Of a stretch of 64,000 bases of DNA, positions 58,155 through 64,000 are shown in pieces (the first letter of the stretch is position 1; each line of letters opens with the position of its first letter). The notes under the pieces were generated by a model, which saw nothing but the letters and a program-made list of their open reading frames with translations, was not told the origin of the DNA and ran no database searches. A program made the position numbers and the translations under genes. The stretch covers positions 2,381,418 to 2,445,417 of the forward strand of contig FN649735.1 in the NCBI GenBank assembly GCA_000310025.1, read 5' to 3'. The stretch is from Ectocarpus siliculosus (taxonomy: Eukaryota; Sar; Phaeophyceae; Ectocarpales; Ectocarpaceae).

Positions 58155-59828
58155 ACAGACAACTGACCCAAACATTTTGAGGTCATCAGGCGTGATGGGC
58201 GTTTGTTATTCCGGGCTGCTCGTGGCGAAATGCACAGCAGCCAGCAGCAAGCAGTGTTTGCAGCCCCCAAATTCGGCGCGCATGTTTCCTCTCGTTTGGT
58301 TCCCGAAGATGTCAACTGCTGTTCATCTTTTCGCCGTGTGGGTTATTTCCTCCTGGTCCTATGCGGCGGACTTGAAAGTGAGGGCTACCACCAAGGAGGC
58401 ATAGCGGGCCTGGCATTTTGCTCCGATGAGTTTGATTTTGGGGGGCGGGAACGAGTCGTAGCAAAGCGGCCTGGTTGTTACACGACCACACCACACATGT
58501 GGAGAAAAAACAAAAATTATTAAGAAAAAAAAAAAAAAAACCAACAGAAGAAACATATCGGATCATTTGCTGGGTCTCCGCACGGTCCAATCATCGGTTT
58601 GACTCTTCGTCTCCTCGCGAGATGGGTACGACACGCACAGATTTGCGCGCGGCGCACCAGCCCCGTCCGCCCTCTGTCTGATGGTGGCAAATGAGAGAAG
58701 AGGCGCGGCAATCTCCGGAGAATCCCGTACCGCAGCAAAACATTTTTGCGACACAGCAGACCGGAGACAACAAGGAAACCACATGCAGCAGACCTCCTGC
58801 TGTGTACATGTCGGCGGTGCCCATGTGGGCTGGTGTGGATATACACGTGCTTGTACGCCGCCACAGATAGCCTGCGGCAGGTCAGCGTGCTATCGTTTCC
58901 TCTGGCAGTGCTGAGGACAGGAGTGGTGGGCGCCTGGCTGTTGTGTTGGCTTGAGACGACGGAGTGTGTGCATGTGTGCATTTGGGGCCAGATGCATCCA
59001 GCTGACTGGTGAAATTCAAATTGCCTTCTTTGCTCGATGCTGTTGGTCCTCTCTCTCTTCCGTTTGTTCTCTTTTCTTCTTACCTTCTTCTTGTTTTCAT
59101 GAATGCGGCAGAGAGTTGCTGGCAAGACGGCTGTAGCATTCGTCCGCTGTGTGCTGTAACGTGTCATGCCCAGCACACGCCTGGCTGGCAAGCTGTCTAG
59201 CCGCGATGTGATATTGCAAAAACATGATGAGACGTGCCTCCCTGCTGGTTGTATTTTCCATGGCATGGGCGAGGTGTGCGAAACAGTTTCTCCTCATCAG
59301 GTCTCATCTAATTCTGTGTCCCGTCTGTTGTGTGCATTCGTTCATGTTCATGATATCTTCACGTCGCAAAGAGCTCGCCCTTGTTGTGTAAACACGCAGG
59401 AGAGCGACAGAGCCGATTTGTCCAGTACTACAGCAGTATCTCACGAAAATAACACCGCGTACTGGCCGTCACCCCGCTGTTTACCTGTGACCGCTGAAGG
59501 TGTTTTGCTTTTTGCTTTGCCGCTAGCCATGGCTTGGGAATTGGTCTGGGGCGAGAGAATTCTGGAGAGCCATCTGCAGGGAAGGGGTGTGGTAAAATCT
59601 GTTTAGCTGGACACGGAGCAGAGAGAAGATAGAGCCAGCTCGGCAAACATGAACGAAGGTAATAGTGCGCTGCTACATTACAGGCGTGTTGCGTTTGCAA
59701 ACACCACATGGATATTGTATGCATACTGGTATCTACCATGCTGTTGTATCCTTCTGTGTCCGTTATAGTTTTGTAACGGATGGTACAGCAGTGGTGAGTA
59801 GTGGTGTCGTCGTCTGTGTGCTTACCTA

Positions 59829-59842
59829 GCGCGCGCGCGCGC
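59829..59842. repeat. GC dinucleotide run
   Basis: Seven alternating CG/GC units form a short simple repeat in non-coding sequence. Confidence 0.8.
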
Positions 59843-61786
59843 GGAGGGGGGTGCGTGATTTGTTTCAGAATGAATACAACTCTACCCCCAACTTTGAAAG
59901 TGTCTTGTCTTCTCCGAGCAAGTAAGTGCTGTTGCTTCCCCACCTCCTCACAATTTCCACCTTCCCCTCTTCTCTCTCCTTGCCAACTCGCGTTCACCGG
60001 CCAGCACCAGCGAGTGCTGCCTTCTCTGCAGACGACCGCCAGCGGCACCAGCGACCACGGACTGCCTGCACAAGAGGCACACTTCCACGCGCCTTCCGTC
60101 TCGTCTGTTGGGTCTGCTGGGTCTGCTGTGGGTCTGCTGGTCTACTGTAGATGTGAGTTGTATAGAGCCCAGAGATTTTTTTTGTCTCGTCATGTACGAT
60201 GTTTTGTGCTTGTCGACGGAGCTATTGCTGTGTCGATCGACGAAAGCGAGATAGAAACCACTCGTGTTTGGATAGCGCGGGCGCCGTGTTGAGCACGAGG
60301 TGAATGCCGCTGGTCCCGAATCTTGTTTAGTTTCAATAGTTTCAAGTACCAGCGTGTGGGTTGGCTCGGCCGTTCCCAAAAGATTTCTCGAGGGTGGCCA
60401 TGCGTACCCTGATCCCCAAGTGTGTGTGGTTGCCTCACGCAGCTACATGTCTACTATGGTTTCCACGTGTAGTCGACTGCGCTCGCCCCCTCTCCCTATC
60501 TCGACCCACGCCCCAGCCAGCCGACTGCGCTCGCCCCCTTTCCCTATGCATATCTCGATCCACGCCCTAGCCGGTCCATCCCCCCACCTGCCCAGCGGGC
60601 CTCAGTCACCTACCAGATATGAGACGGTATTTAACGTACGTTGCGGACAAAGATATTTTCCGTACATATGTACGTTAGACAACCTCCTGGACCATTTTTT
60701 CAAAGCTCGACTACGCCAAAGCGAAGAGAGTGGTGGATGCCGAAGACCGCGGCGTTCGAACCGTCTCGTCTAGAGGTTGTCTCGTCGAGATCTTTTTGTC
60801 GTCAAGAGTCCGAAACGTTCTCTCTAGAGGTTTGACCGCTGTTTTAAGGTATAGAAAACATTTTTCTGTTGAAGATGGATTCGTTGTGCGCGTAAGTTTT
60901 TTCCGCCGCTATTCGACGGATGCAATTATTGTTGTGTACAAGTGGCGCGCGCAGGATGGTGATGACTCTTTTTTTTCTCTCTCTAAAAATACAACGAATT
61001 ATTCTCTATGTTGTCCACAGACCTCTTCTTCTCGTCGGAAAACATGAGTTGTAATTTATCGATCTCGATCAATTTCCGCAGATAGTTTTATAAATACTTT
61101 GGAATTGAAGCTCCGTTCAATCTACAATAGGATGGACACCCCGATGCCGGGGTGGCTGTGTGTCTATTTATTTAGTCTGCCACTAAGAGGTGCGGGACAC
61201 CCCTCTGCCACCTGCCCGGCGGAAGCTTATTCCGCCGCACTTTGACGTTACATTATATTATCTGTTTATTAGCTACTGTTACGCATGTGTGCGCGCGCCT
61301 CGCGCTTGCTTGTATGTATTTTTCCTACAAGTAAGAAGTATTTATTTGTTGACCCCTTTCAACTCCTTTTGAATATTTTTTTGCTGTGTGTGTGACCTGT
61401 TTTCTTTTTTTTTCTATTATCTACTTGTCTCGATGTATATCCGGCACACCAGAGACCACCTTGTTTGCCTTTTGAACTGATTGGGTTTAGCAGTCGTCTC
61501 GTTGGTGTGCTGTTTGTACACAGCAGCATTAGGCCGCCGTGGTTGTGTAGCGTGACACAGCACCGTGGTGTGTGTTGTGTGACGCACGTGTGCGCTGACG
61601 ATTGACTGGCTTTCTTTTGTTTGGAATGCATCATCACCTGGCTGTCTCTGATCCGTGCACCGGCGGATGATGTATGTATGTTCATCCTGTGCAGCGAACG
61701 CAGCCGAATGCAACAGGAATTAAAGCACGATTAACTCGTTCACCCAGAAATTGATCGATGATACGCATGCGAATCTTTATCGCGTC

Positions 61787-61816
61787 TGTTGTTGTTGTTG
61801 TTGTTGTTGTTGTTGT
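61787..61816. repeat. GTT trinucleotide repeat
   Basis: About ten GTT units form a microsatellite in non-coding sequence. The polythreonine frame on the minus strand is a by-product. Confidence 0.9.
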
Positions 61817-62174
61817 CTTCACATTAATGAACCGTTCCGGTCTCCGCTGGTGCATATTCCATTTGACCCGGTGATCCCGTTTCCCTGTCTCTTTGGTTCC
61901 ATCCACTCTTGACAGAGCCATCCACAACCATGTCCAGTCCCCCCGCTGCCGGGGCTTCCGGGGCAGCAGGGGCTTTAGGGGCATCAAGGCAAGGGCACTA
62001 CAGATGGACACATCTCCTACGCACGTCGAGATTATTTTTTTTTAGCTGTGTCGTGTCGTGCTGTACTTCATTTTTTGTGCAATTGGCACTAAAAAAGTAT
62101 AGCCCACACGCAAGTCATCATCGCTGATTTATCTACGGTATTGGTAGTGTTGCAACATGGGCGGCATTAGTGTC

Positions 62175-62970
62175 TGTGGGTAACGTTTCTCGAAGGGTAA
62201 ATGACGCGTGAGGGTATTCCCTGGTCAAAAAGCGACGCGGCTGGGTACGCACGTTTCATCAGCATGACCTAACTGGTTGGTAGACACCCACTTTGAACCT
62301 TCCACGTCACAAAATAGCCCGGAGTTGTCCTTGCCGCGGCTACTTTTCCCTGCATTTTTTTTCCTGATTTTCGGAAGTGTACCCAGCCCTGACGGGAGAT
62401 GGGTGTCTTCCGTCGGTTATTTTCTCCGCAGAAATCACTCTCCAAAATATAAACCTTCCAGCTCCAAGCAAATGATAGCATCCGACATCCAAGACACACT
62501 CTTCCATGATTGAACACAACATGGTTGACAAGTCGACTGAAACAGGAGTGGTGCTAAGGTAGGGGGGTGCATTCTTGGGGGGTGAGATCTCACACGTTTG
62601 GGGAAAATGAGGAATACGTAGACCTGTTTCGGTGATGTTACGGTGGTTTTGTTTGGAGTTGGAATATTCGTGTTTTGGTGTCCTTTCGTTGGAACAGAGA
62701 TTGATTTCTGAGGAGAAAACGGCCAGTGGAAGGGACCCATTTCCCGTCAGGGCCGGGTACATTGCCGGAAATCAGGTCTCATTTTGCAGGGAAAAATGGC
62801 CACAGCAGGGAGTACTCCGAGATGTTTGGTGATGCGGCAGGTGGAAAGTAGGCGTAGACCAATCAGCTAAGCTCATGTCACGCTCATGAAGTGTACGTAT
62901 CCGGCTGAGTCGGTTTTCGACCAGGGTATGCCCTAACGTGTTGTTTACCCTTCCCCGAAATATTCCCGAC
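62175..62970. repeat. Large inverted repeat (foldback) 3
   Basis: Arms of about 390 bp meet near 62570. Pairs include CAGCCCTGACGGGA at 62386 against TCCCGTCAGGGCCGG at 62743, TTTTCCCTGCA at 62343 against TGCAGGGAAAAA at 62786, GAAGGGTAAA at 62194 against TTTACCCTTC at 62943, and ATTCCCTGGTC at 62216 against GACCAGGGTAT at 62920. Identity is about 70-80% with indels, so it is older than foldback 2. No transposase frame is present. Exact ends are uncertain by about 20 bp. Confidence 0.78.
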
Positions 62971-63199
62971 GTAGGACATTTCACGCGACTCGCATTTTAT
63001 AGAGATCGGGTACCTGGGGTAGCACACAAAGTAAATGATCCTGAATCGCAACAATGACATCCGAGTTTCAACACCTCAAGTCTGAGCGACTCAGAATAGT
63101 AAATTGCGCTTGTCCAACCATGTGCTTAGGTTTTCGAAGTTTGATGTATAGTAGTGTTTGCATGTATCTCGTGCGCTGTTTGTTTTGGCGTGAACCCCT

Positions 63200-63680
63200 G
63201 TACGGGAAGAAGCTTGCGATTGCAACCAAAATCTGCTGATGTGATTATGCTCCTACCCTCTACACCACGTCGGCGATATACCCTTGCTGTGTTGGACTTT
63301 GCGGTGAGTTGGTGGCCCCTATCGTCTCCTGAGACTACACGTGCGGCCTCCTTCCTCATTGCTTTGTTGCAGCAGCTAGGGCGGTTGTGCTTATCTTCAC
63401 TGCATAGGAATAAATCCTCGCCGTTTCGTGCTAGCGTTGCGGCAGTCCGGATTGTCGCAATTCCTTGCGCTCGCTGGTGTTCATGCTCCCGACTGTTATC
63501 AAGCGTTGCCTGTGGTAGGTACTCTCACAAGGTAGGGCCGTGTTTGGGGATGTACATTATGTGTAGAGCGGGGTGGTGGGTTCTTGCACCACGCCGTCCC
63601 CGTATTGATTTGTTTTGGGGGACTCTGTCCTTGGTCAGTTTACGATGTTTGAAGGGCGGTAGCGATCCCCCTAGCGGCAG
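63200..63680. repeat. Degenerate interspersed repeat, copy B
   Basis: This is the counterpart of 52830-53300. The block with GCTGTGTTGGACTTTGCGGT through GGCCTCCTTCCT is at 63286-63356. The block TGTCCTTGGTCAGTTTACGA with GTAGCGA is at 63629-63666. The order of the two blocks is reversed relative to copy A, so the two loci are rearranged or tandem parts of a longer family. Confidence 0.5.
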
Positions 63681-63802
63681 GTTGAGAGATTGCATACACC
63701 CAAAGCAGCGGAGAGTACATCATGACCCATCCTACAGCAGTTTTTTTTCTTGTGTTCCAACGTTAGTCTCCGACAATCGCCCCCCCGTGCCGTTTATCAC
63801 GG

Positions 63803-63848
63803 CTCTAGATGATGATCTGAATCATCTCTAGATGATGATCTGAATCAT
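63803..63848. repeat. 23-bp tandem duplication
   Basis: Two perfect adjacent copies of a 23-bp unit (core CTAGATGATGATCTGAATCA). The unit contains an imperfect palindrome (GATGAT...ATCATC). A recent slippage or insertion footprint is possible. Confidence 0.85.
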
Positions 63849-64000
63849 CCCTCTAGGTGGGTGGGGTGTGTTGGATCGGTCGGCGGCACTGTACGTCATC
63901 GGCGATGGTTGTTTGTTCGAACGGTCATCCCAGGAGACTGAAACAGCGGTCAGCACTGACTGAGGATCTTATATCCGTCAAGAGGATCAACCTCGCTAGA

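Larger units (their letters stand above)
57132..64000. other. Repeat-rich region without recognised genes
   Basis: This is 6.9 kb to the window end. Open frames of 150-250 codons occur (58520-59266 minus, 59428-60048 minus, 59801-60292 plus, 63154-63831 plus). They lack recognisable domains, have irregular composition rich in C/H/S and overlap each other. The region contains hairpins, a large foldback, microsatellites and a degenerate repeat, listed separately. The part from 60.6 to 61.4 kb is more A/T-rich than the rest. An exon of a gene beyond the window cannot be excluded. Confidence 0.45.

Noticed and set aside
58520-59266. 248-codon minus-strand frame
   Set aside because: Composition is irregular, it begins in an A-run, no domain is recognisable and splice context is absent.
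63154-63831. 225-codon plus-strand frame at the window end
   Set aside because: It overlaps a degenerate repeat shared with 53 kb and has C/R/S-rich, unstructured composition.

Overview
The window is nuclear DNA of an intron-rich eukaryote. Its genes are split into many short exons with GT-AG introns of roughly 200-2600 bp. Codon use is GC3-rich, and much of the non-coding sequence is small non-autonomous repeats. The gene set (alpha-tubulin, TRM11, TM9SF, YKT6, Tat-SF1, SURF2) is pan-eukaryotic. The intron density, the K40/EEY-type ciliate-axoneme alpha-tubulin and the strictly alternating gene orientation point to a brown alga such as Ectocarpus or a near relative. The species call is inference; no database search was possible.

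Layout, left to right. An alpha-tubulin gene (+, 467-3359, four exons, 453 aa) faces a TRM11-type tRNA guanosine-N2 methyltransferase (-, 8414-4455, six exons). A flavin amine oxidase (+, 9293-12846, partly resolved) follows, then a complete 12-exon TM9SF/nonaspanin (-, 24966-14958, 656 aa). Its introns hold two copies of a 100-bp MITE and an 815-bp inverted-repeat element. The R-SNARE YKT6 (+, 25704-30069, six exons, 198 aa) is complete. Two unrecognised exon-like ORFs follow on the minus strand (31.8-33.7 kb). Next is a gene joining an N-terminal SAP motif, a long acidic low-complexity region and a C-terminal SURF2-like domain (+, 34803-38146, 713 aa). A Tat-SF1/CUS2 splicing-factor homologue with two N-terminal GYF-like domains (-, 50027-41489, 12 exons) comes after it. 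An unresolved plus-strand locus (51.6-57.1 kb) is the last gene-like signal.

From about 52.8 kb to the end the window is mainly repeats: three large foldback (inverted-repeat) elements, a double hairpin, TA-flanked mariner-like MITEs and a degenerate interspersed repeat. I could not recognise a gene after 57.1 kb.

The genes are housekeeping and do not form a pathway or operon. Two (TM9SF, YKT6) act in membrane traffic and two (Tat-SF1, TRM11) in RNA processing. The nine consecutive gene positions alternate +,-,+,-,+,-,+,-,+, giving repeated divergent and convergent pairs. I saw no rRNA, convincing tRNA, CRISPR array or bacterial-type operon.
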